This document shows, piece by piece, positions 41,270 to 50,560 of a DNA stretch of 64,000 nucleotides (position 1 is its first letter; every line of letters starts with the position of its first letter). The translations under genes were made by a program, and so were the position numbers. The DNA is from Chlorophyllum brunneum (lineage: Eukaryota; Basidiomycota; Agaricomycetes; Agaricales; Agaricaceae). The stretch is from positions 186,001 to 250,000 of the forward strand of contig OY756143.1 of NCBI GenBank assembly GCA_963576785.1, given 5' to 3'. The notes below the pieces were generated by a model that saw nothing but the letters and a program-made list of their open reading frames with translations, was not told where the DNA came from and searched no databases.

Positions 41270-42144
41270 TGCATGCTGAACACAAACCCACTTCCTTCCC
41301 AGCCAACAACACAGAGTTTGAACAGGAACTCAACAACCTTCTTGATGCCCAATCCACCAAAGACCAGATTGAACACTATACTACCACAATCAAAGGACTC
41401 ACATACATTGCCTATACCATTAACAACCTCTAAATCCAAGCCAAATCCCTGAGCCATATCTTACTTGTCACCACTACCAGAGCCTTCCTAGCTACTATGT
41501 CAACTAGAAAATATGACTCATGAAAGAACTGTTGGATAAAGTAGCCACCAATCTTAACATATTGGTATACTCTGATACAAAGCAATGTATCCAAAGTACT
41601 CTAGTCATGACAGGTGAAAGACTCAACCATCTCAGCAATTCAAGCAACAACCTAGTATACAAACTTGTCCAGCAGCTAGTGAATCTTGACTCATATACTC
41701 CCACCATCTTACCCAACAAACCATCCTACCACAAAGACAATGAGCAAGAATGGCTAGATGAAGGAATGGAAAGAATTGAGAAATCAGTAGCAGAACAATT
41801 AATGGAACCAGATATGAGAGACAAAGTGACTATCTTCTGATCCACATCCCCAATTTTGACCCACCGACAAAACCCATCATATTCAACCCACCCCAATCTT
41901 ACCTCACACTCAGAGAAGGAGGACAACTTAACAAGAACTATTGGCAAGAAATAGTTCACAATCTTGTTATGGCAGAAACAAATGACACCACTACCTTCAA
42001 AGGCCACACCATTGTCCTCTTTAGAGGAGGACAAGACCATGCCCCCTTCTGGATTGGATGTCGATGCAAGTCAGAAGCTCTGATAATCAGTCCTACTAAA
42101 TGCCAACTTGTCAATGCCTTACACAAAGAACAAGGTGACAAGTA
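41270..42144 (+). pseudogene. third-ORF remnant of Gypsy A
   Basis: Opens MHAEHKPTSFPANNTEFEQE, comparable to MPAERQLTPYPYLAEFEELV in copy B. A later open piece (41520-41840) keeps the patterns GERLNHLSNSSNNLVYKLVQ and SVAEQLMEPDM, matching AERLNTYESRSTDNLSHHIV and TAADQLLHPDI of copy B. It is interrupted by stops and clearly more diverged than gag or pol. Confidence 0.65.
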
Positions 42145-42188
42145 GACCACTATACTTCATAAGGTCATGAATATAAAAAGGGAGATAT

Positions 42189-42479
42189 TGTTATGAACTA
42201 TAGATAGATACTACATTCCTATCATATGCCTGTTATACTCATCATTCCTATATACCCACTTTATCCCCTGTTTCATCCCTTATGGCTGTATTCTACTTGT
42301 CCCTATAACTCCTTTACTCCATTCCCTTTATTATTAGAACTCACCACTAGTATATAAAGTGTAGTAATACTTGATGTATTCCTTACACTTTACCAATCAT
42401 ATCATCCCTTCCTCTTATCTCTACTTTCTTGTCTTTATCCAAAGACTTGCAACCTGAGTCCTAGACTAAGGTTGTAGCA
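42189..42479 (+). repeat. 3' LTR of Gypsy A
   Basis: Begins TGTTATGAACTATAG and ends GGTTGTAGCA, 291 bp; a short segment present in the 5' LTR is missing. A purine-rich tract (AAAAAGGGAGATAT) precedes it at 42175-42188. Confidence 0.85.
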
Positions 42480-42489
42480 CTCTGCAGAA

Positions 42490-42826
42490 TTGAATACACT
42501 GTAGTGGGAGGTGTTCTGAATCAGGTTTTCAAATAATTCCATAGGAATCCAGGAGCATCATGTCCATGGAGCAGTAGGGAATCAGGTAAAGTGCTATTTA
42601 TAACAGCCAATGCCTATTCTCTTAGTGGTTCTCTCTCCTTATCCTTATCTGTTAAGGCATTAGTTTTTTTAGGGGAGAGATCTTGATTTGTAACAGACCA
42701 TTCTGACTGGTTGGAACCAGTGACAGTAATGAGGGTCAAGGGATTCTGAAGCCTTCTAGACCAGAATGTGTAGTTCTTAGGCCCATTGAGCTTAGGCAAA
42801 CTGGAGATGATATTATTGGTAGCCAT
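42490..42826 (-). pseudogene. Copia gag N-terminal fragment
   Basis: The minus strand opens MATNNIISSLPKLNGPKNYT at 42826, then FWSRRLQNPL, the usual start of a Copia gag (UBN2-like). After about 70 codons the frame shifts, and a continuation (INSTLPDSLLLHGHDAPGFL) is seen in another frame. Truncated near 42.49 kb by Gypsy A. Confidence 0.6.
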
Positions 42827-43360
42827 AATATCTTTATCAAGTGAATTTATTTCTAGAAGAAAATTCTTGTATCAGCAATAATCAAATGCAGGAATAACTC
42901 TATCAGGCAATGCCCTATCATCCTATCTTGTTAGAGGGGATAATAATGGTTTAACCATTGGTAAGGCTACTAGGGCCCATAATCTCTTGAGGAAACAACC
43001 ATAATGAGTTGTTGCTGGGGCAGCAGTAGTAAATGCAGTAGGAGAGAACATAGGGTCTACTCACTGAGAAAGTACACTTCTATCTGGTAATGATAGAAAG
43101 GTAATTCAGATAGACAGATGTTATTGATAAAACAATCTGTGTCAGAGTGGATAGTTCAAAGTCAAGGAGATCGAGACTTGTGTTGTACTGCAGTAGATAG
43201 GCAATGGTGAAGAAGTTGTTCAATTGAACAAGGTGCAGAACTTGGTCTGCTACATGGGGTTTATATACATATAAGAACATATATGAGTCATACTACATAA
43301 AATACTAGGAATACATAGAATGTTCCTTATGACTCCTATTAACTGTGGCATAGCACCTGC
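42827..43360. other. A/T-rich remnant, probably Copia leader or LTR
   Basis: CpG-poor DNA between the Copia gag start and Gypsy B. It probably belongs to the Copia remnant and continues after 49856, because copy B with its 5 bp duplication sits inside it. Confidence 0.4.
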
Positions 43361-43660
43361 TGTTACGAATCATAGACCGTTCATTCCCATCATGCGCCCG
43401 TTACCTCGTGTACTCTCATACTTGTTTCATCTCCTGTATCACCCTAGAGGCTGTGCCCCCTACCTGACTCGTTCTACTCCTCTCCTCTGACTCCGTTACT
43501 CGACTCCCTTATTATTAGCCTCTACCACTAGTATATAAAGTGTAGTAATACTTGATGTATTCCTTACACTTTACCAATCGTATCATCCCTTCTTCCTTTC
43601 TCTATTTCCTTTCCTTTATCCAAAGGCTTGCAACCTGAGTCAGAGACTAAGGTCGTAACA
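43361..43660 (+). repeat. 5' LTR of Gypsy B
   Basis: 300 bp from TGTTACGAATCATAG to GACTAAGGTCGTAACA, reading the same as the 3' LTR. Confidence 0.95.
43532..43577 (+). promoter_or_regulatory. LTR promoter: TATA box and inferred RNA start
   Basis: TATATAAA at 43532-43539 is followed about 34 bases downstream (from the start of the box) by ACACTTTACCAA (43566-43577). That spacing is right for transcription to begin there. The start site is inferred, also because this 12-mer is complementary to the PBS. Confidence 0.6.
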
Positions 43661-43661
43661 T

Positions 43662-43673
43662 TTGGTAAAGTGT
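43662..43673 (+). other. self-priming primer-binding site
   Basis: TTGGTAAAGTGT, one base after the 5' LTR, is the exact reverse complement of ACACTTTACCAA in the LTR. In the Tf1 group of Ty3/Gypsy elements the RNA 5' end folds back to prime minus-strand synthesis in this way. I see no match to a usual tRNA 3' end such as the initiator-Met type TGGTATCAGAG. Confidence 0.65.
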
Positions 43674-43753
43674 CATTCAACTCACCTTGCAAGAGAGGTG
43701 CCACTATTCGTAACTAGGCTTGGAATAATAGCCTCCGACCAGGACAACAGTAT

Positions 43754-45025
43754 ATGAGCAGCAGTAGCTCATCGAGAACACCGAGAAGACAGAGAGCTCC
43801 GAGACCAACAGACATCCAGGGTTCACCCGTAGCAACAGGATCCAAACGATCAACAGAACCAGAAATCCCTGAAGGCCTTAAACGGCAAAAATCCGAACAC
43901 AGCGTAGACGAGACCACAGCTCTATTTGAAACCGAATTCGATACAGAAGTCGCCGAGAACACATCCGATATAGATATCGCCGAAACCTACGAGGAAGAAT
44001 CCGAACACAGTACAGACGAAGAACCAGCTCCGTTTGAAGAAGAAATCGACACAGCTCTATTTGAAACCGAATTCGACACAGAAGTCGCCGACGCCACAGC
44101 CGATATAGAAATCGCCGAGACCTACGAAAACGAACACAGCGAACCAGAGTCAGAACCAGAAATGACAGACGAGATCAACGTACCAAAGAACCTAGCCCCG
44201 GAACCAGGATATTTTAATGGGGATAGGACCAAATTTGACGATTGGTGGAGAGCCATATCCTTATGGCTAATGTTCAACAAGATAGAGGAAGAAGAACAGA
44301 AAATAGTAGCCATTTTGGCAAGGATGAAAGGAGGACTAGCAGGTCCTTACGCCAACACGCAACTACAAGCCATCCAGAACAAGAAAACACCGGCTTGGGA
44401 GGACTTTACGAAAGAAGTAGAAGCCACATTCTCCTTGGGGAATAGGAAAGCCATAGCCGAAGGAGAAATAGAGACGTTCAAACAGGGAAAGAAGAACACA
44501 GCAGACTTCTTAATCGAATTCGAAGCATTGAGAGCCCAAGCAGGAACAGACGACACACACGCGATATTCCTTCTCAAGCGCCACACACGAGCAGACATTA
44601 TCCGAACCATAGTAGGTTACCCGACAACCTCCGTCCCAACAACATACAGCAAATGGAAAACCACGATCCTCGCAGTAGGACAAGGTTACGAAGCAACGGA
44701 CATCACTAGAGGAGATGTCAAAACCACCACCGGAGTTATCTATGGGGGAAGAGGACAACCCATGGAGATAGGACGACAAAGGGCAGACACCGATCAGACT
44801 GGAAAACCAAGGTGCTACAATTGTAACCTCTATGGGCATATTGCCAAATACTGCAGGAAGAAGACAAAAGTCACGTACACCAAAATAACGTGTTACAATT
44901 GCGGTAAACAGGGCCACATCTCGAAGAACTGCCGGACACCCAAGAAAGCCCATATCAGAGAAGTCAACGAGGATGACGAACAAGAAATAGAGGAGAAAGA
45001 GGATTTTGTCGAAGGCTCCGAGTAG
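43754..45025 (+). CDS. gag: gag of Gypsy B
   Basis: 423 residues, starting MSSSSSSRTPRRQRAPRPTD. The basic start is followed by an acidic region with an internal duplication: ALFETEFDTEVAENTSDIDI and ALFETEFDTEVADATADIEI, each ending IAETY. Next comes the capsid-like retrotransposon gag domain (GYFNGDRTKFDDWWRAISLW ... NTADFLIEFEALRAQAG), and last two CCHC zinc knuckles of the form C-x2-C-x4-H-x4-C (CYNCNLYGHIAKYC and CYNCGKQGHISKNC), which bind RNA. It forms the virus-like particle shell. The stop TAG at 45023-45025 lies inside the open pol frame. Confidence 0.93.
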   Translation: MSSSSSSRTPRRQRAPRPTDIQGSPVATGSKRSTEPEIPEGLKRQKSEHSVDETTALFETEFDTEVAENTSDIDIAETYEEESEHSTDEEPAPFEEEIDTALFETEFDTEVADATADIEIAETYENEHSEPESEPEMTDEINVPKNLAPEPGYFNGDRTKFDDWWRAISLWLMFNKIEEEEQKIVAILARMKGGLAGPYANTQLQAIQNKKTPAWEDFTKEVEATFSLGNRKAIAEGEIETFKQGKKNTADFLIEFEALRAQAGTDDTHAIFLLKRHTRADIIRTIVGYPTTSVPTTYSKWKTTILAVGQGYEATDITRGDVKTTTGVIYGGRGQPMEIGRQRADTDQTGKPRCYNCNLYGHIAKYCRKKTKVTYTKITCYNCGKQGHISKNCRTPKKAHIREVNEDDEQEIEEKEDFVEGSE

Positions 45026-48000
45026 GCGCAAACCCGCGAGCCATTAAAACTAGAGTTTCTGTTTCATCACACAATAGACGATATGTGATTCCCCAAAAAC
45101 GAAACTCTACGCGCGAACTTCTCCTCGACTCAACAATCCAAACAAGAAAAGGACGCAAACCAATTACAACTCTGGTAGACTCCGGATGCACCCACACGTG
45201 CATAGCACAACGAACAGTAGAAAAAGAACAGATCCCGACTAAAGCCCTGGAAACCCCAATCAAAGTAATCAACGCCGATGGAACGAAAAATAGAAAAGGG
45301 GAAATAACAGAGAAAGCACAATTGGTACTAAACAACGGCAACCACACGGAACAAATCGACGCTCTAGTAACACAATTAGAAAGCGCGGACTTATACCTGG
45401 GACACGATTGGCTGGTTAAACATAACCCGGAAATCGATTGGAACAATCATGTCATACGATTCACGAGATGTCCAGAAGATTGCAAAGTATCACATAGTGA
45501 CATACAGTTCAACGAAAGAATACGGACAGTCAAGGAACACATTGAAGAGAAAAAGGCGGACCAGACGGACGATGAAGATCTACCACCATACCTCCGACAG
45601 TACACCCATCTATTCAACAAAAAGAACTTCGATAATCTACCAGCACACACGGTATGGGACCACGAGATAAATCTGTCAGAAGACGCACCCCCGGTACTGC
45701 AGTCCAAAGTTTACCCAATGACAATAACGGAAAAACAGGAACTACAAAAATTCCTCGACGAAAACCTCGCCTCAGGACGTATCAGACCATCACAATCCCC
45801 CTACACCACCCCATGCTTCTTTATACCAAAGAAAGACGGAACAAAACGCCTGGTACAAGATTACAAGAAGCTGAATGAACACACCATCAAAGATAAAACG
45901 CCACTACCACTTATAAGCGAGGTGTTAGACCGACTAAAGGGCGCAAAAGTGTTTAATAAGCTCGACATCATTTGGGGATACAACAACGTCCGAATCAGGA
46001 AAGGAGACGAATGGAAGGCAGCGTTCGTAACAAACAACGGATTATTTGAACCTACAGTCATGTTCTTCGGAATGAGCAATTCACCGGCAACCTTCCAAAG
46101 AATGATGAACACGATATTCCGAGAACTATTACATGAAGGGACGCTTGTCAACTACATGGACGATTTCGTCATTCCAGGAACCACACAGGAGGAACTCGAG
46201 AAAAGAACGACACGGTTCTTAGACATTGCAGCCAAACACCAGCTATACTTCAAACGATCAAAATGTATGTTCGACGTGAAAGAAATACCCATACTGGGCT
46301 TTGTGGTAGGACAGGGCAACGTTAAAATGGAGGAAGAGAAGGTGAAAGCAGTAAGGGAATGGCCAACACCCAAATCCGTGAAGGATGTCGAAAAATTCCT
46401 CGGCTTTGCAAATTTCTACCGACGATTCATACAAGACTTCAGTAACATAGCAACACCACTACATGAACTCAAGAAGAAAGACGCACAATGGTCATGGTCA
46501 GAACGGCAACAACAAGCGTTCGAAGAAATCAAGAAGAAAATCACGAGCGAACCAGTACTAGCGATGCCCCGAGATAAAGGACAATATAGAGTGGAGGTAG
46601 ACGCATCAGGGTACGGAGTAGGAGCGGTATTATCACAAGACCAAGATAACCAGTGGCACCCAATCGCATTCCACTCGAGAACAATGACACCGGCAGAACG
46701 AAATTACCAGATCTATGACAAAGAACTATTGGCAATCCGAGAAGCGGTCAAAACTTGGAGACAATATCTACTCGACGCCGACAAACCATTCGAGATATGG
46801 ACGGACCACAAGAACTTGGAATACTTTAGAAAACCGCAACAACTCACAGGACGACAGGCGAGATGGCAACTGGAACTACAGGAATATCACTACACGTTAA
46901 AACACATACCCGGAAAAACAAACACAAAAGCAGATGTGTTATCAAGACTAACGAAAACGGACACAACCAGAGACAACACAGATATCACGCTATTACCCGA
47001 CCACTTATTCGACAACACTACTACCGAGATCAGACAAATGTGGGATATATCGGGAGAAGAAGACCTGAAACACCGACTGCGAAAGGAGCAGAGGAGAGAA
47101 ACACAATGGTTAAGAGAAAAGGAGAAACGACCAGAGGAGATATGGGAAACTGATGGATTACCCATCTTCGAAGGAAGAATATACGTACCACCAAACACCG
47201 AATTACGCCAAGAAATACTCCAACAACACCACGACAAAACGGACGTAGGACACCCGGGACAACACAGAATGATCGAACTCCTCAAAAGGACATATTGGTG
47301 GCCACAAATGCGTAACGATGTTAAACGATACATCAAGGGATGTGACACATGTCAGAGAAATAAAATACTCCGAACACGACCTACCACACACCTCCATCCG
47401 TTACCAATACCCACCGGACCATGGGAAGAGATATCAATCGACATGATAGGACCACTGCCAGAATCGGAGGGATACGACACGATACTTGTCATCGTTGATC
47501 GTTTCAGCAAAATGATCAGACTACGAGCAGTTAACACCACCCTATCATCCGAGGAGCTAGGAGATATATATCGGGACGACATATGGAGACAACATGGGAT
47601 ACCACGCAGGATCATCAGTGACAGAGGCCCACAGTTCGCATCAAAATTCATGGCGGAACTTTGCAAAGCAACCGGCACCCAACGAAACCTATCCACGGCA
47701 TACCATCCACAAACAGACGGTCAAACGGAGCGCATCAACCAAGAGGTTGAAGCCTACCTCAGAAATGTAATCAATCACGCACAGAACAACTGGAAGAAAT
47801 GGCTCAGCACGGCAGAATTCCAGTATAACGATAAAACACATAGTGCCACAGGACATTCACCGTTCCAGATAGTATACGGACGACACCCATGGAAGGGCGA
47901 CATCTCAAATGAGATCAAGGCTCCAGCAATCACGGAAAGAATACAAGAACTGCAGGACATACGCCAAGCAACGATCAAAATGCTCCAACAAAACCAGATA

Positions 48001-48507
48001 CAGATGGAAAAGCGAAACAGCACAAAGCCAGAATACGAGTACCAAACAGGAGACCAAATTTGGCTGGAAGCAGACAATATTAGGACAACAAGACCAACGA
48101 AAAAATTAGATCACAAGAGATACGGACCGTTCCGAGTAAAAGAAAAAATAGGCGAAACAAGCTACCGCCTGGAGCTACCTGAAACATGGGCGATACACGA
48201 CGTATTCAACAGCAGACTACTTTCCCCCTATCACAACCCCGAGTATGACAGCCAGCGCACTCCGCCACCACCGATCCCCGAGATAGTTAACGATGAAGAA
48301 CACTACGAAGTAGACGAAGTCCGAGGACACCGCATGAAAGGGAAACGAAAACAGTACCTAATACACTGGAAAGGATATACGTCCGAAGAAGATACATGGG
48401 AAGACGAAACAAACTTAGACAGCACCAAGGAAGCAGTACAAGAATTCATAAGCAAGATTTCGAGGACGAAACCTATAAAAAGGGGAGGTAAAAAACAGCA
48501 ATTATGA
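44977..48507 (+). CDS. pol: pol polyprotein of Gypsy B (PR-RT-RH-IN-chromodomain)
   Basis: The frame is open from 44977 to the stop at 48505-48507, in the -1 frame relative to gag, and overlaps gag by 49 bases. There is no ATG near its start; the first start-like codon is GTG 45085 (1140 residues from there). Order of domains, numbered from 45085: aspartic protease (LVDSGCTHTCIA, about 30-41); reverse transcriptase with YMDD near 357; RNase H (YRVEVDASGYGVGAVL, about 500); integrase zinc finger (HPGQHRMIELLKRTYWWPQM ... CDTCQRNK, about 725-755); integrase core with D in SIDMIGPLPES, D in ISDRGPQF and E in RINQEVEAYLR; and a chromodomain (YLIHWKGYTSEEDTWEDETN, about 1090-1110). The chromodomain marks the chromovirus clade and probably steers insertion to heterochromatin. 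Confidence 0.93.
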   Translation, partial: RTRNRGERGFCRRLRVGANPRAIKTRVSVSSHNRRYVIPQKRNSTRELLLDSTIQTRKGRKPITTLVDSGCTHTCIAQRTVEKEQIPTKALETPIKVINADGTKNRKGEITEKAQLVLNNGNHTEQIDALVTQLESADLYLGHDWLVKHNPEIDWNNHVIRFTRCPEDCKVSHSDIQFNERIRTVKEHIEEKKADQTDDEDLPPYLRQYTHLFNKKNFDNLPAHTVWDHEINLSEDAPPVLQSKVYPMTITEKQELQKFLDENLASGRIRPSQSPYTTPCFFIPKKDGTKRLVQDYKKLNEHTIKDKTPLPLISEVLDRLKGAKVFNKLDIIWGYNNVRIRKGDEWKAAFVTNNGLFEPTVMFFGMSNSPATFQRMMNTIFRELLHEGTLVNYMDDFVIPGTTQEELEKRTTRFLDIAAKHQLYFKRSKCMFDVKEIPILGFVVGQGNVKMEEEKVKAVREWPTPKSVKDVEKFLGFANFYRRFIQDFSNIATPLHELKKKDAQWSWSERQQQAFEEIKKKITSEPVLAMPRDKGQYRVEVDASGYGVGAVLSQDQDNQWHPIAFHSRTMTPAERNYQIYDKELLAIREAVKTWRQYLLDADKPFEIWTDHKNLEYFRKPQQLTGRQARWQLELQEYHYTLKHIPGKTNTKADVLSRLTKTDTTRDNTDITLLPDHLFDNTTTEIRQMWDISGEEDLKHRLRKEQRRETQWLREKEKRPEEIWETDGLPIFEGRIYVPPNTELRQEILQQHHDKTDVGHPGQHRMIELLKRTYWWPQMRNDVKRYIKGCDTCQRNKILRTRPTTHLHPLPIPTGPWEEISIDMIGPLPESEGYDTILVIVDRFSKMIRLRAVNTTLSSEELGDIYRDDIWRQHGIPRRIISDRGPQFASKFMAELCKATGTQRNLSTAYHPQTDGQTERINQEVEAYLRNVINHAQNNWKKWLSTAEFQYNDKTHSATGHSPFQIVYGRHPWKGDISNEIKAPAITERIQELQDIRQATIKMLQQNQIQMEKRNSTKPEYEYQTGDQIWLEADNIRTTRPTKKLDHKRYGPFRVKEKIGETSYRLELPETWAIHDVFNSRLLSPYHNPEYDSQRTPPPPIPEIVNDEEHYEVDEVRGHRMKGKRKQYLIHWKGYTSEEDTWEDETNLDSTKEAVQEFISKISRTKPIKRGGKKQQL

Positions 48508-48604
48508 ACAGCAAACCTCGCATCTCAAGTAACCACTACACTCATCGCATCACTCGTGGTATTCACTTCACCCTTGACTTTGCCAACTATCTCTACAATA
48601 CACC

Positions 48605-49441
48605 ATGCCCGCCGAACGCCAACTCACCCCGTACCCCTACCTCGCAGAATTTGAAGAACTCGTCCCAGAAAGGACCAACCAGGAAGAAATCGTAGAAGGA
48701 GAAACCCTAGTCAACACCATAATACTACTGGGAGCAGCAGTAAAAGCAACCCAAGAAGGAGCCTCGAAAATTATGGACACCTTATCTGACGCCACTCCAA
48801 GACTCAATCAGTTCATCATCAACGAAGGAAGGAGAGACCAACTGGAGAGACACTTGTACGAGATTAACGACGACTTGCAACTCCTCGTTATCTCCAACAT
48901 ACGAGCTCGGATGCACAGTATCCTTGTAGCCCTAGCCGAACGACTCAATACGTATGAATCCAGAAGCACAGACAACCTCTCCCACCACATCGTTAATCGA
49001 CTACTCGTTAGTAACGACCCATTCCCCATCCAACACCACATCTGCCACACATGCGAACAAAAGACGCAAGAAAGAACCGCCGCCGACCAGCTACTCCACC
49101 CCGACATCGAAGAGGAAGTCGCTCACCTCCAAACCATACTCACCACGGTAGTACCCCCCATCACACCCATGACTTTCCACCCGCCGACAGGATATAACAC
49201 TTTGAAATCAGAAGGAGAAAAGGACAACGATTATTGGAAAGAGATCGTGTACAAACTTTTAAACAATCACACCAACGACAACACTACGTACAACAACCAC
49301 ACCCACTTCCTGTTTAAAGAAGGACCACCACACGCACCCCTCTGGATTGGTTTACGACGTGTTGACAAGACACCTCTCATTGGAGGAAACAAGAAGGACT
49401 TGGCCAGAGCTCTGGGAGCGGCCGTACCTATGAACGAGTAA
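48605..49441 (+). CDS. third ORF of Gypsy B, unknown, not envelope-like
   Basis: 278 residues starting MPAERQLTPYPYLAEFEELV, between pol and the 3' LTR where retroviruses carry env. I see no signal peptide, no transmembrane segment and no fusion-peptide-like run, so an envelope is unlikely. The chain looks helical in its middle (IILLGAAVKATQEGASKIMD, DQLERHLYEINDDLQLLVIS), has a small Cys/His patch (HHICHTCEQK) and ends RALGAAVPMNE. The same ORF is intact in copy C with about two amino-acid differences and survives as a diverged remnant in copy A. Conservation implies a role for the element. I do not recognise a family. Its frame is offset from pol, with 97 bases between the pol stop and its ATG. 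Confidence 0.75.
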   Translation: MPAERQLTPYPYLAEFEELVPERTNQEEIVEGETLVNTIILLGAAVKATQEGASKIMDTLSDATPRLNQFIINEGRRDQLERHLYEINDDLQLLVISNIRARMHSILVALAERLNTYESRSTDNLSHHIVNRLLVSNDPFPIQHHICHTCEQKTQERTAADQLLHPDIEEEVAHLQTILTTVVPPITPMTFHPPTGYNTLKSEGEKDNDYWKEIVYKLLNNHTNDNTTYNNHTHFLFKEGPPHAPLWIGLRRVDKTPLIGGNKKDLARALGAAVPMNE

Positions 49442-49538
49442 AAACACTCGTCGGGTTTTCTTAAACTTTAACAAATTCCATATGTTCTATCTTACAAAGG
49501 ACCTTTACAGTAATACGTATCATGAGGACATGAAGCTT

Positions 49539-49551
49539 GAAAGGGAGGTAT
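49539..49551 (+). other. polypurine tract of Gypsy B
   Basis: GAAAGGGAGGTAT directly precedes the 3' LTR; it is the plus-strand primer site. The same tract precedes the LTR of copy C. Confidence 0.7.
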
Positions 49552-49851
49552 TGTTACGAATCATAGACCGTTCATTCCCATCATGCGCCCGTTACCTCGT
49601 GTACTCTCATACTTGTTTCATCTCCTGTATCACCCTAGAGGCTGTGCCCCCTACCTGACTCGTTCTACTCCTCTCCTCTGACTCCGTTACTCGACTCCCT
49701 TATTATTAGCCTCTACCACTAGTATATAAAGTGTAGTAATACTTGATGTATTCCTTACACTTTACCAATCGTATCATCCCTTCTTCCTTTCTCTATTTCC
49801 TTTCCTTTATCCAAAGGCTTGCAACCTGAGTCAGAGACTAAGGTCGTAACA
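49552..49851 (+). repeat. 3' LTR of Gypsy B
   Basis: 300 bp, TGTTACGAATCATAG to GGTCGTAACA, reading the same as 43361-43660; followed by the target duplicate CCTGC at 49852-49856. Confidence 0.95.
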
Positions 49852-49856
49852 CCTGC

Positions 49857-50037
49857 GGAATGTATTATACTAGTCATTGGAACTATGTAGAGTAATCTAC
49901 TAAGTACCAATTGACTTTATGACTCTCATTGTATGCAGAGCAACTCATAGGAAGTTACTACAGATTAAAGTTACTAGAAAGTAACAGATCAGTCTATTAT
50001 TATCATAATGACTTCATAGTCTATTTCTAGAATACAT
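49857..50037. other. continuation of the old Copia-like remnant
   Basis: A/T-rich, CpG-poor sequence like that left of copy B. It breaks off at a truncated kinase-like gene starting about 50041. Confidence 0.4.
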
Positions 50038-50040
50038 ATG

Positions 50041-50349
50041 TCCAAAACTTCAACAAGATCATGGGCCTACCTGGACAATATATCATGTCAGTGTGAGGGA
50101 TTGAGAGAATCCATGCAGACCACTCTTGTTCATCTTCGGCATGAGGGGATGGTCTATGGGGATATTTGCAGGGCAAACATTTTGGTGAAGAAGGATGGCG
50201 GACGAGAATTTATGTTGCTTGACTTTGACAGGGCAGGACGCGAGGGAGAGGTCAAGTGTCCGCCATTTATAAACAAAAACCCCATACTTGATTGTGCTCC
50301 TATCCTTTCTGCGCACGACAGCATCATGTTTCAAAATATATTTGTGTAG
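50041..50349 (+). pseudogene. C-terminal fragment of a CRN-associated kinase-like gene
   Basis: This open stretch matches the last 95 or so residues of the intact gene at 50561-53133: the catalytic-loop region (GMVYGDICRANILVKKDGG), the DFD motif and the C-terminal end. The upstream part is missing, cut off by the Copia-like remnant at about 50.04 kb. Relative to the intact copy the HGD motif reads YGD, and a few residues are lost before the end. It is a broken member of a tandem array. Confidence 0.8.
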
Positions 50350-50560
50350 TGCCGTCCTATTACCCCATTGTTCTCGGGCCTAGGTTTCGAATACATTGTA
50401 TGTTGTCTAGCAACACATTCTATCTAAAGCGGCCGTGGCCATTGCTAGTCCCTGCAAATCGGCTTAGACCGACATTAGGTTATGTGTTTGTGGATGTTTC
50501 GTCTGTCCATGATGTGTTACTGCGAGCTGGCGAGTGGCCACCCATCGATAACTCTAAACC

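Larger units (their letters stand above)
36064..42479 (+). mobile_element. Gypsy (chromovirus) copy A, old and inactivated
   Basis: LTRs of 305 bp (36064-36368) and 291 bp (42189-42479) flank gag, pol and a third ORF in the same order as copy B. All coding parts carry stops and frameshifts. CpG is nearly absent. No target-site duplication is visible (GATAA before, CTCTG after). The protein remnants resemble copy B in gag and pol but are much more diverged in the third ORF, so A is an older relative, not just a mutated B. Confidence 0.9.
43361..49851 (+). mobile_element. Gypsy (chromovirus) copy B, complete and young
   Basis: A 6491 bp element with 300 bp LTRs (43361-43660 and 49552-49851) that I read as identical, terminal TGTTAC...GTAACA, and a 5 bp target duplication CCTGC (43356-43360 and 49852-49856). 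It encodes gag, pol with a C-terminal chromodomain, and a third ORF, all intact. The PBS region is complementary to the LTR itself. A polypurine tract precedes the 3' LTR. It looks capable of movement or only recently silenced. Confidence 0.95.

Noticed and set aside
48504..48695. Small ORF starting at the pol stop of Gypsy B (and its counterpart in copy C)
   Set aside because: Overlaps the third ORF in another frame; its conservation follows from near-identical DNA of B and C.
48605..49441. Third ORF of Gypsy B as a retroviral envelope
   Set aside because: No signal peptide, transmembrane helix or fusion-like segment is visible.
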